A DNA stretch of 42,767 nt from assembly GCA_025351645.1 (NCBI GenBank), contig JANXVN010000214.1:1-42767 (forward strand), in the 5' to 3' direction. Source of the DNA: Ferruginibacter sp. GTDB taxonomy: Bacteria; Bacteroidota; Bacteroidia; Chitinophagales; Chitinophagaceae. The position numbers and the translations under genes are program-made. Under the pieces are notes generated by a model. That model saw nothing but the letters and a program-made list of their open reading frames with translations. It was not told the origin of the DNA and made no database searches. Positions 1 to 7,683 of this stretch are shown in pieces. Positions within the stretch are counted from its first letter, which is position 1; each line of letters opens with the position of its first letter.

Positions 1-1073
1 TCTTGGCAGATAGCTTTTTGCAATGCCCTAAAAACATTTTCTTCGACCGATGCTTCTACATTTTTTTGCGAAGCGCTGGCTGCGTCGATGCTATGTTTTG
101 CAGCTTTTATATTACCCTGGTTGCGGTTAAAAAAAGGAAGGTCGATTGAAAAGCCGGCCATGGATAAGTTTTTTACATAGCTGCCTTGCTGGTCGTAGCT
201 TACGTTGGCGGTAACATCTGGCACCGCCAATGCTTTTTGGTAATTATAATTTAGCCTGTTAATGCTGGTATTTTGTTTGGCTATCAATAAATCTGTGCGT
301 CGCGAATAAGCGGTATCCAACAAAGTTGCCAGTTGATATTTAAGTGGGTCTAAATTATTAATTGCAGCGTTATCAATAATTGGGTTGATGTAACTGGAAG
401 GCTTTACCTGTACCAACATCCTTAACTCGCTTTCTGTATCATTTATTTGATTGGTCAGGTCGTTGTATTCGCTCTTAAAACTATATAACAAAGCTTTTAT
501 ACGAATTACTTCTTTCTCAGCAATATAGCCTTTACCGCGCTGCTGCTCAAAGGCCAATACAATTTGGTTAAGGGCTTTTATTTCCTCATCATACACTTTG
601 GCTGATTGCTGGAGGTAATAGATGTTAAAAAAGTCTGTACGTAAAGTATATTGAAGTGTCCGTATCAAATCAAAAAATTGAAATTCAGTTAACTGCACAT
701 TTGCTTTAGCAAGCAGCACTTGTTTATTTCTTTTGCCAGCTAAAAGTATCATTTGCGAAAAGCTGCTTATAACCTCTCCATCGTTAGCTAAAGGAAATAA
801 TTTTTTTGTTATGGGGTTATAGATAGTAGTAGAAAAACTAAAGTTAGGGTTGGGGTATAGCTTTGCCTGTATTACCAAAGCTTTGGCTATATCAATATTA
901 TATTTTTGTGCCAGTAACAAAAAGTTACTGCGTAAAAATATAGCTTCAGTACTATCCAACGATAAATTTAGGCTGTCGGAACCAGCTATAAAGTTTGTAT
1001 TTTTTTGCGCATTGCAAAGCAATGTTGCTACCAGCATGGTTTGCAGCAGTAACATCTTTCTAAACAGGTACAT
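1..1073 (-). CDS. TolC-family outer membrane efflux protein (3' end outside window)
   Basis: Reading leftward from the ATG at 1073, the frame is open to the window edge, about 357 codons. The protein starts with a hydrophobic signal peptide ending near LLCNAQ. It continues with the Leu/Gln/Ala-rich amphipathic helices typical of TolC/CzcC-type outer membrane factors, for example stretches reading SFSQMILLAGKRNKQ and EFFDLIRTLQYTLRTDF-like, then a second repeat ending GFSIDLPFFNRNQGNIKAA. The PFFNRNQG-type turn is a familiar signature of the heavy-metal/RND outer membrane factors in Bacteroidota. It should act as the outer membrane channel of a tripartite efflux pump. The partner genes (membrane fusion protein, RND pump) would lie left of the window. 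Heavy-metal substrate is inference only. Confidence 0.85.
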   Translation of the reverse strand, partial: MYLFRKMLLLQTMLVATLLCNAQKNTNFIAGSDSLNLSLDSTEAIFLRSNFLLLAQKYNIDIAKALVIQAKLYPNPNFSFSTTIYNPITKKLFPLANDGEVISSFSQMILLAGKRNKQVLLAKANVQLTEFQFFDLIRTLQYTLRTDFFNIYYLQQSAKVYDEEIKALNQIVLAFEQQRGKGYIAEKEVIRIKALLYSFKSEYNDLTNQINDTESELRMLVQVKPSSYINPIIDNAAINNLDPLKYQLATLLDTAYSRRTDLLIAKQNTSINRLNYNYQKALAVPDVTANVSYDQQGSYVKNLSMAGFSIDLPFFNRNQGNIKAAKHSIDAASASQKNVEASVEENVFRALQKAICQ

Positions 1074-1276
1074 AGTTTAAAAGATTTTATTTTTAAAAAA
1101 ATAATTTTTTTCGGTCGAAATAAATGGGTTTGTATTAATAGTAGATTGTAAAAACAAAATGTAGTTACCTTCTTTACGGATATGTATTGTTTTGGTTAAA
1201 CGAATATAGCAACAGTACTCAATATTTAAAGATCCCTTAAATATTTGTTTCAATAAAAATGTTTATATGGTAGGGT

Positions 1277-1672
1277 TTAACTTAACACTGCTTTGGGTGG
1301 CAATGTTATAATGCTTAAGTATTGGTTATAGCGGCTTATTATGAAAGTGCGATATTTTCGCTCAGCTAATAGCTGATAACTTTGAACAATTGGTTTTGAA
1401 CTAAATGAAAAAAAAGTAAACTCTTGTACCTTTTGATTGCAGTATGCAGTATGCTGCTGTTGATTTTCCGTTGCTTCAGGAAATGCATTGGTGTAGCCTA
1501 GTACATCTTCTACAATAAATTCTATTGCATGGTCTGCTATGTTTACCGAAGAATGTAGTTCAGAAAAAAAGCTTTCATCTGCAATACGGCACGAAATACT
1601 CATATTTAATATTTGCAAAGCAAGTATTAACAAGGTGAAATTTATAAAATATTTTTTTAACTTTTTTTTCAT
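1277..1672 (-). CDS. small secreted or membrane-anchored hypothetical protein
   Basis: This 131-residue protein has a Lys-rich start followed by a hydrophobic segment (about residues 8-27), so it is probably exported or anchored. A Cys at about residue 28 follows SIS, which is only a weak lipobox. The rest is polar, with a His/Gln-rich patch (QQQHTAYCN) near residues 72-80. I do not recognise a family. It sits 203 bp upstream of the TolC-family gene on the same strand, so a role as an accessory or sensor protein of the efflux locus is possible but inferred from position only. Confidence 0.6.
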   Translation of the reverse strand: MKKKLKKYFINFTLLILALQILNMSISCRIADESFFSELHSSVNIADHAIEFIVEDVLGYTNAFPEATENQQQHTAYCNQKVQEFTFFSFSSKPIVQSYQLLAERKYRTFIISRYNQYLSIITLPPKAVLS

Positions 1673-1968
1673 TATTCAGAAACGCAAAGAAACTTAAATT
1701 TTACAGATGGCGTTGTTAATCAATTGCAACTTTACTGTTTGTATTGTTAATAGTTTTATAACATCCTTATTTTTGAATTGTTGTCAAAGTAAATGTGTGC
1801 AGGTTTTAATTTTAAATGAGTTGTTGTTATTTGGGGCAGTTGTGTAAATGGGCTTTTTGGTCAATCTTATAATTCTTAATCTTGCCTATTCATCATAATT
1901 AAGCCCTAATTATTTAGGCTGCTTAAATAATATAAACAAAAGTTGCACTTGTTATATAAAATCCAACA

Positions 1969-2913
1969 ATGACTATGAACGGATCCTCTACATTCTTTTC
2001 GAAAAAAAAATACCTCTTTTATGTAGTTTTTGGTTTTTCTTTTTTTTATCAAAATTTAATTGCTCAAAATAATCAAGGTGCAAACAGCTATAATAGTAGC
2101 CGGTTCAAAACGGTTGTTATAACTGAATCTGCGTTAACGACAGTTGGGCTTATCGGACTTAATTATTTATGGTACAAAAAATTTCCAAAAAGCAGGTTCC
2201 ATTTTTTTAATGATAGCAATGAATGGTTAAATATGGATAAAGCTGGCCATGCAACTACTGCGTATAATGTAAGTTCGATACAATATAATATGATGCGCTG
2301 GAGTGGCGTAGAAAATAAGCAAGCCATATGGATAGGCGGATTAACTGCATTGGGCTTACAAACTATTGTAGAAATATTAGATGGCTTTTCTACAAAATGG
2401 GGATTTTCTATATCCGACATGCTAGCGAATATTGCAGGCACAGCTTTATTTATGGGACAACAATTTGCATTTAACGATCAACGGGTGCAATTAAAATTTT
2501 CCTTTCACAAAACAATATTTGCAAAATATAATCCTGCAGAATTAGGAAATAGCAAATGGCAAAGCTGGTTAAAAGATTATAATGGGCAAACGTATTGGCT
2601 ATCTATTAATCCTTCCTCTTTTTTAAAAAGCAATAATACGTTTCCTAAATGGCTAAATGCTTCTTTTGGTTATGGTGCCGAGGGAATGATAGGCGCGGTT
2701 AAAAACCCTGTAGAACTCCACGGTAAGCCTATTCCTTTTTATAAACGATACCGTCAATATTATTTTTCGCTTGATGCAGATTTTAAACATTTTAATAATT
2801 ACAACACCTCTCCAAAAGCCCTATTGGCATTGCCTCAAATTTTAAAATTCCCTTTTCCCGCTATTGAATTTAATAAAGATTCAACAGCCAAATTCCATTG
2901 GTTTTATTTTTAG
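1969..2913 (+). CDS. DUF2279-family secreted/membrane protein
   Basis: The 314-residue protein has a signal peptide (hydrophobic residues 16-32, ending LIAQ). It then has the conserved DUF2279 core: NEWLNMDKAGHATTAY at residues 84-99, a WSG motif, and the helix around EILDGFSTKWGFSISDMLAN near residues 135-155. DUF2279 proteins are predicted periplasmic or outer-membrane proteins of unknown function, widespread in Bacteroidota. The C-terminal half (YWLSINPSSF, then a Gly/Tyr-rich tract and FSLDADF) looks beta-rich. An ATG two codons downstream (1975) is an equally good start. It stands alone: about 295 bp of AT-rich DNA precede it, and the operator-bearing locus starts 66 bp after its stop. 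Confidence 0.8.
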   Translation: MTMNGSSTFFSKKKYLFYVVFGFSFFYQNLIAQNNQGANSYNSSRFKTVVITESALTTVGLIGLNYLWYKKFPKSRFHFFNDSNEWLNMDKAGHATTAYNVSSIQYNMMRWSGVENKQAIWIGGLTALGLQTIVEILDGFSTKWGFSISDMLANIAGTALFMGQQFAFNDQRVQLKFSFHKTIFAKYNPAELGNSKWQSWLKDYNGQTYWLSINPSSFLKSNNTFPKWLNASFGYGAEGMIGAVKNPVELHGKPIPFYKRYRQYYFSLDADFKHFNNYNTSPKALLALPQILKFPFPAIEFNKDSTAKFHWFYF

Positions 2914-2955
2914 TTAATCTAATTTAATTTTTGTTTTTATCACAAGTTTACATTT

Positions 2956-2972
2956 ACTTTGTATTTCAAAGT
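2956..2972. promoter_or_regulatory. operator palindrome 1 (ACTTTG-N5-CAAAGT)
   Basis: The 17-bp sequence is ACTTTGTATTTCAAAGT, a perfect 6-bp inverted repeat with a 5-bp spacer. It ends 7 bp before the ATG at 2980. The segment 2957-2973 recurs, reverse-complemented and without mismatch, at 4007-4023 just before another gene of the locus. The left arm overlaps TTACTTTG, a one-mismatch version of the Bacteroidota -7 box TAnnTTTG, so binding here could block transcription. The natural candidate binder is the winged-helix protein encoded between the two sites (inference). Confidence 0.7.
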
Positions 2973-2979
2973 GCTTTTT

Positions 2980-3633
2980 ATGAGTGAACAACAACAATCG
3001 CTGGCTGATTTGCAACACATAAAAAAAATGATGGAGCGCAGCAGCCGTTTTATAAGCCTTAGTGGCTTAAGTGGTGTAGCCGCAGGCACCTGTGCATTAG
3101 TTGGCGCCGCAGTTGCCTATCCGTATGTGTACGGCAGAAAAGATATTTTTATAAACGCCGATACAGGTTATCAATTAGCCATGGCTGGCAGTTACCGGGT
3201 AATTGTGTACTCATGGTTATTTTGGATTGCTGCATTTACTTTTAGTGCTGCTGTTATCAGTGCTTTCATCTTTACATACATTAAAAGTAAAAAAGAAAAT
3301 ATTCCTTTATGGGGCACTACAGCAAAGCGGCTAATGATAAATGTTGCCATACCATTAATAGTAGGCGGATTGTTTTTGGTTAAACTGATACAATCTAATG
3401 ATATCGGGCTTATTGCACCAGCCTCATTAATTTTTTATGGGCTAGCATTGGTAAATGCCAGCAAATATTCGCTGAACGAATTGCGCTACCTGGGTTACGG
3501 GCAATTAATATTAGCGGTAATTAATTTAAAGTTTATAGGATATGGGTTTTATTTTTGGGCAATAGGCTTTGGTGTTTTGCATATTGTTTATGGCACCATC
3601 ATGTGGTTAAAGTATGAAAGGCATAACAGCTAA
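2980..3633 (+). CDS. polytopic membrane protein, first gene of regulated locus
   Basis: I place the start at the ATG at 2980 (MSEQQQSLADLQ). A TTG at 2959 would also be in frame, but it lies inside the operator palindrome. The resulting 217 residues hold an N-terminal amphipathic helix and about six hydrophobic segments, the first at roughly residues 32-50. No enzyme motif is visible. The family is unknown to me by name, though similar membrane proteins sit beside small winged-helix regulators in other Bacteroidota. The operator palindrome ends 7 bp upstream, and the regulator gene follows 59 bp after its stop. Confidence 0.75.
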   Translation: MSEQQQSLADLQHIKKMMERSSRFISLSGLSGVAAGTCALVGAAVAYPYVYGRKDIFINADTGYQLAMAGSYRVIVYSWLFWIAAFTFSAAVISAFIFTYIKSKKENIPLWGTTAKRLMINVAIPLIVGGLFLVKLIQSNDIGLIAPASLIFYGLALVNASKYSLNELRYLGYGQLILAVINLKFIGYGFYFWAIGFGVLHIVYGTIMWLKYERHNS

Positions 3634-3692
3634 TTAATGTTAAAATTGCGTACAAATTAAATGTAAAGCCTTGCGGCAGCTAATTTTTGGTA

Positions 3693-3992
3693 ATGATCAA
3701 TCCGATAGAAAATTTAAATAAGCTTTTCGATAGCCGTATACGCCTGGGCATAATGAGTGCCTTGATGGTAAATGCGGAGGTAAGTTTTAACGACCTGAAA
3801 GAATTATTGGATATCACCGATGGCAACCTTGCAAGCCATTTAAAAACACTGGAGGAAAATAGTATCATCAAAGTACAAAAGGGTTTTATTGGCAGAAAAA
3901 CGAACACCACGTACTTAATAACCAAAACAGGCGAAAAAGCTTTTAAAGCACATCTGGAAGCATTGGAAAAAATGATACGGTCTACAAAATAA
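3693..3992 (+). CDS. winged-helix transcriptional regulator (HTH_34-like, ArsR/MarR fold)
   Basis: From the ATG at 3693 this is a 99-residue protein made of a single winged helix-turn-helix domain. The recognition region is SFNDLKELLDITDGNLASHL (about residues 30-49), and the wing is around GRKTNTTYLITKTGEKAF. Length and sequence pattern match the small Bacteroidota regulators placed in Pfam HTH_34. It lies between the two operator copies at 2956 and 4008 and is very probably the DNA-binding protein that recognises them, though I cannot show that from sequence. There is no visible effector domain, so the signal may be protein-borne or a small ligand. Confidence 0.85.
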   Translation: MINPIENLNKLFDSRIRLGIMSALMVNAEVSFNDLKELLDITDGNLASHLKTLEENSIIKVQKGFIGRKTNTTYLITKTGEKAFKAHLEALEKMIRSTK

Positions 3993-4007
3993 TTTTTTTG
4001 TATTTAC

Positions 4008-4024
4008 ACTTTGAAATACAAAGC
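4008..4024. promoter_or_regulatory. operator palindrome 2
   Basis: The sequence ACTTTGAAATACAAAGC is an inverted repeat with one terminal mismatch. Positions 4007-4023 are the exact reverse complement of 2957-2973. It ends 11 bp before the ATG at 4036 and begins 15 bp after the regulator stop. It should control the downstream genes at 4036-4933 and perhaps 5010-6593. Confidence 0.7.
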
Positions 4025-4035
4025 ACTTTTAATTT

Positions 4036-4455
4036 ATGGAAAACTTGAAAATATTTTTTGTATGCTTTACGATTTGGGTATTGACAGCAATGCTAAACAG
4101 TATAGTAACAAGCTGCTGCATGTTTATTTTTCTACATGCTGATATCAATCTGCTTGAAGCCAGTTTTATAGTGTTTATTGCAACACTCATTTTTTCGTTG
4201 CCTGGTATATTTATCCTGTGGTTAACACTTCTTTTTTGCCACGAAAAAGAAAATTTGTTTGGCGTGTTGCTACGGTCTGGCTTTATTATTTGTGCGATAT
4301 CATGCTGTCTGTTTTGTTTGATTCCTGCTATCGAAATGAAAGAAAGGTTTGTTTTGGCAGTATGTGTCCTGATATCTTTTATAACTTCTATTATGTTTCA
4401 TCATCGTATTATAAGGTTAATTATAACGGATAAAAAAACAAACGGCCATGCATAA
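4036..4455 (+). CDS. small four-helix membrane protein
   Basis: This 139-residue protein is almost entirely hydrophobic, with four predicted membrane segments (about residues 10-35, 42-70, 82-98 and 105-122) and a polar tail ending KKTNGHA. I do not recognise a family. Operator palindrome 2 lies immediately upstream. Its stop codon overlaps the next start (ATGCATAA at 4448-4455), so the two genes are very likely translationally coupled. Confidence 0.7.
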   Translation: MENLKIFFVCFTIWVLTAMLNSIVTSCCMFIFLHADINLLEASFIVFIATLIFSLPGIFILWLTLLFCHEKENLFGVLLRSGFIICAISCCLFCLIPAIEMKERFVLAVCVLISFITSIMFHHRIIRLIITDKKTNGHA

Positions 4456-4933
4456 AACAATCATTAAGTACCGGTCCAAACTATTAGTGTATTTAACGTA
4501 CAATATGGCTTTGCCTGTTTTACGCATTATTCGTAAGCCACAAATATTACCTTATAATAGCCAGCAGCTACGCCAGTTTCCGCAAGGCTCATTAGGAAGA
4601 GGCTTACTACAAATGCTGGAAGAAAGGAACCTTCAACTGTTACCACACTATGCCAAGCACGACATAAAACACCTGTTGTTGCAATACGATACTACCGATG
4701 AAGCCGAAGTTTGCCTGCAGTGTTTTATGTTAGGCAACAGGCATTTGTCTTTCCCGGTAATTATAACTGTTGTCTTTGGCTTTTTAGCGATGCCAGAATA
4801 TTGGAGTAGTTTTTTAAAGGCTTATAAACGAGGCAAAATAAGTATACAGATAGATGGCTGGCCATGGTTTGCACTGCTTCATGTATCAACACAAACCCTC
4901 ATCAACAAGATAAACGAACATCAAAAAGTATAG
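4448..4933 (+). CDS. COQ4-like protein with intact HDxxH-x11-E metal motif
   Basis: This 161-residue protein carries the Coq4 family signature. H71-D72-x-x-H75 followed by E87 gives the HDxxH-(x)11-E zinc-ligand pattern, and it is followed by VCLQCFMLGN, the usual conserved helix. In eukaryotes and proteobacteria Coq4 supports ubiquinone synthesis, whereas Bacteroidota use menaquinone. A different quinone- or lipid-related role is therefore likely (inference). A hydrophobic stretch near residues 102-113 suggests membrane contact. The start overlaps the previous gene by 8 bp, and a 76-bp gap separates it from the next. It belongs to the locus controlled by the palindromes. Confidence 0.75.
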   Translation: MHKTIIKYRSKLLVYLTYNMALPVLRIIRKPQILPYNSQQLRQFPQGSLGRGLLQMLEERNLQLLPHYAKHDIKHLLLQYDTTDEAEVCLQCFMLGNRHLSFPVIITVVFGFLAMPEYWSSFLKAYKRGKISIQIDGWPWFALLHVSTQTLINKINEHQKV

Positions 4934-5009
4934 TAGGGCAATCATCAATTATTACTATTGCCTGCAACTCATTTTAATACAATCAATCAATAAAATAAAA
5001 CCTTAAACA

Positions 5010-6593
5010 ATGAAACCCGAACAAGTAAAAATATTGCTAACCACCCTGGGAGCTATCTTATTCAACATCATCTTTTGGCAACAAAAGTTAGGCATCAACA
5101 CTTTATTTTTTGACATTTTCATTTTGGCGTCCGTTTTTTATTTGTACCCTGCAGATTTAAAAACAAATGTTACCAAGTGGTTACTTGCCGGGCATATCAT
5201 TACAGTTGCCGCTGTAATAATCCACAATACTATTTTAAGCAAGCTTGCGTTTAGTGCAACTTTACTTTTAATAGTGGTGTTTACGCAATACTTGCATCGC
5301 TCTGTATGGTATGCCGCTGGTTCTGCCTTTATGAATTATATCCTCATGGTGCCTTCTTTTTTTACCAATGCAAAACAAATCAAAAAGGGCAGCGTAAGTT
5401 TGTATAGTTTACGTAAATCCATCCGCTTTTTAGTGATACCAACTTTGCTGCTGCTAGTATTTTTATTACTATACAATATATCAAATTCAGTTTTCAGCAG
5501 TATTTTAAATGATATTGGGCTATCATTGCAAAAGTTCTTTTTACGATTTTTTGATTGGTTTAGCTGGCTACGTTTATGGTTTTTATTATTAGGGCTATTT
5601 ATTACTGGCGGCTTGTTACTAAAGAGCAATATCCATTACTTCTCTCAAAAAGATATCACCAGGCATGATGCACTTAATAGAAAAAAAACTGACCTAGTTA
5701 AATGGAGAGAAACAAGTTGGTATCAATTACTAGCCCTTGTAATGGGCAAGCTCGCAAATGGTACAATGGCTTTGCGTAACGAAAATAAGACCGGTATTAT
5801 AAGCCTGATATTATTGAACATACTGTTGCTTAGCATTAATTGTATAGATGTTGTGTATGTATGGTTTGGCTTTAAATATAACAATAACCTTAACCTTGCT
5901 GCATACGTACACGAAGGCATAGGGATGCTTATTTTTTCTATAGTGCTGGCAATGGCGCTGGTGCTTTTTTTCTTCAGGGATAATTTAAACTTTTACAAAA
6001 AAAATAAATTGCTGCGCTTTGGTGCGTATGCCTGGCTGCTACAAAATATGGTGCTTGTAATATCTGTTTTGCTGAGGGATTATTATTACATTGCTCACAT
6101 GGGGCTTGCCTATAAACGTATTGGCGTTTTGCTATTTTTAATACTGGTATTATTTGGCTTGATGACTGTTTTTATTAAAATACGACAGGTGAAAACTACT
6201 TATTTTTTACTAAGGGTAAATGCTTGGTTTGCTATAATAATTTTAGTGGCTGCATCTTGTATTCATTGGGATGAACAGATAGCTACTTATAATCTGGCAA
6301 GAAAAAATACTATTCCATTAGATATAAAATTCTTACTGTCTTTATCTGATAAAACATTGCCTATTATAGAAACTAATAAAGATGTTTTGGATAAATACAA
6401 CTCAAGCCTTATTGATGGGGAAGGGGAAGTGCTATATCGTCCTGCACTTTCGCCAAAACAAGTTTATGAAATCCGTAAAAATAATTTCATAAAAGAACAA
6501 TCAAGCTACACCTGGCTTTCATGGAATTATGCGGATGAGTATGTTATAAAGCATCTGTCCAAAATAGCGTTGGTTACGGCAACTATCAAATAG
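5010..6593 (+). CDS. large polytopic membrane protein, DUF4173/DUF4153 type
   Basis: The 527 residues hold about 11-13 membrane segments and end in a soluble tail of about 120 residues. The region HEGIGMLIFSIVLAMALVLF, then NMVLVISVLLRDYYYI and a later AASCIHWDEQIA, matches what I know of the DUF4173/DUF4153 membrane proteins, whose function is unknown. I am not certain which of the two Pfam families it falls in. It follows the COQ4-like gene by 76 bp on the same strand with no terminator seen between them. Genes of this family often neighbour small winged-helix regulators in Bacteroidota, which supports a single regulon. Confidence 0.75.
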   Translation: MKPEQVKILLTTLGAILFNIIFWQQKLGINTLFFDIFILASVFYLYPADLKTNVTKWLLAGHIITVAAVIIHNTILSKLAFSATLLLIVVFTQYLHRSVWYAAGSAFMNYILMVPSFFTNAKQIKKGSVSLYSLRKSIRFLVIPTLLLLVFLLLYNISNSVFSSILNDIGLSLQKFFLRFFDWFSWLRLWFLLLGLFITGGLLLKSNIHYFSQKDITRHDALNRKKTDLVKWRETSWYQLLALVMGKLANGTMALRNENKTGIISLILLNILLLSINCIDVVYVWFGFKYNNNLNLAAYVHEGIGMLIFSIVLAMALVLFFFRDNLNFYKKNKLLRFGAYAWLLQNMVLVISVLLRDYYYIAHMGLAYKRIGVLLFLILVLFGLMTVFIKIRQVKTTYFLLRVNAWFAIIILVAASCIHWDEQIATYNLARKNTIPLDIKFLLSLSDKTLPIIETNKDVLDKYNSSLIDGEGEVLYRPALSPKQVYEIRKNNFIKEQSSYTWLSWNYADEYVIKHLSKIALVTATIK

Positions 6594-6633
6594 TAAAACA
6601 AACAGCATCAATAAAAAATTAGTACATTAGGTT

Positions 6634-6996
6634 ATGATGAAAGTATTAAAATCATTTGTATATGCCTGGCGGGGAATAAAATATTGCTTTAAAAAAGAAG
6701 TGAATTTCCGTGTGCATGTACTGGCTTGTATTGTAGCAGTTGCTGCCGGATCTTTTTTTTCTATAAGCTCCACTGAATGGCTGTTTGTAATTGCATGCTG
6801 CACATTGGTACTGGCAATGGAAATGCTAAACACCGCCATTGAAAAAATGTGCAACATTATTTCAAAAGAATTTCATCCTGCCATAAAATTTATAAAAGAT
6901 GTTAGTGCTGGTGCTGTACTTGTTTGCGCTATTGGAAGCGTAGTGGCAGGTGCTATAATTTTCATCCCTAAAATAGTACATCTCCTAAAATTATAA
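6634..6996 (+). CDS. dgkA: diacylglycerol/undecaprenol kinase family protein
   Basis: This 120-residue integral membrane protein has three membrane helices. The DgkA signature is E63-MLNTAIE-70, and K88-D89 opens the third helix. The family phosphorylates diacylglycerol or, in most non-proteobacteria, undecaprenol, recycling the lipid carrier of cell-wall synthesis. The acidic residue that usually follows the signature four positions on is Asn74 here (EKMCN in place of EkvvD), a mild departure. Two ATGs in tandem (6634, 6637) make the exact start uncertain. DUF1361 follows 2 bp after the stop, so the two are probably cotranscribed. Confidence 0.9.
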   Translation: MMKVLKSFVYAWRGIKYCFKKEVNFRVHVLACIVAVAAGSFFSISSTEWLFVIACCTLVLAMEMLNTAIEKMCNIISKEFHPAIKFIKDVSAGAVLVCAIGSVVAGAIIFIPKIVHLLKL

Positions 6997-6998
6997 CA

Positions 6999-7667
6999 AT
7001 GATTAAAATTAATCCATCAACAAAAATAATTGCTTCATTTATTGCGTTTATACTAGCAATGATTGCTTGCAGGGTTATTTATTCGGGCAGTTTGCGGTAC
7101 ATATTCCTTTTATGGAATTTATTTTTAGCGTGGATACCATTTCAAATAAGTATAGTGCTTATTAAAAGAAAAGCAATGTCCAAATTAACCATATTTTTTT
7201 TACTATCAGCGTGGCTATTATTTTTTCCTAATGCTTTATACATTATAACAGACCTTGTACATCTTCAGGAAAGTAAACAAGGTGCACCGGTTTGGTTTGA
7301 TGCTATTTTGTTATTTACTTCATCAATTACCGGTTTAATTATGGCATTTATTTCTTTGTTTAATATAGAAACATTTCTACAGCGAACTGTAAGAGATGTA
7401 GTGGTAGGCCGGTTAATTATCGGATGTATTTTCCTGGGCTCGTTTGGTGTTTATTTAGGCAGGTTTTCAAGATGGAACAGCTGGGATATTATAGCTGACC
7501 CTTTCAATTTAGTAACAGAAATTGCTAAGGCATGTATACTCCCTATACAGTATTACCGTACCTGGGGCGTAACGGCATTACTTACCTGTTTGTTTAGCTT
7601 GCTGTATTATGCCATAAAAAAATTACCCGGCCTTTTAAAAGAACCGGGTAATAAACTTATTGTTTGA
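6999..7667 (+). CDS. DUF1361 membrane protein
   Basis: This 222-residue protein with about six membrane segments carries the DUF1361 motifs: LLFFPNALYIITDLVHL near residues 74-90, WFDAILLF, and GVYLGRFSRWNSWD near residues 150-163. Function is unknown; the family is widespread in bacteria. It begins 2 bp after dgkA and ends 16 bp from the convergent gene that follows. I see no hairpin terminator in that short gap. Confidence 0.85.
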   Translation: MIKINPSTKIIASFIAFILAMIACRVIYSGSLRYIFLLWNLFLAWIPFQISIVLIKRKAMSKLTIFFLLSAWLLFFPNALYIITDLVHLQESKQGAPVWFDAILLFTSSITGLIMAFISLFNIETFLQRTVRDVVVGRLIIGCIFLGSFGVYLGRFSRWNSWDIIADPFNLVTEIAKACILPIQYYRTWGVTALLTCLFSLLYYAIKKLPGLLKEPGNKLIV

Positions 7668-7683
7668 TGTAAAAACTTTGCTT

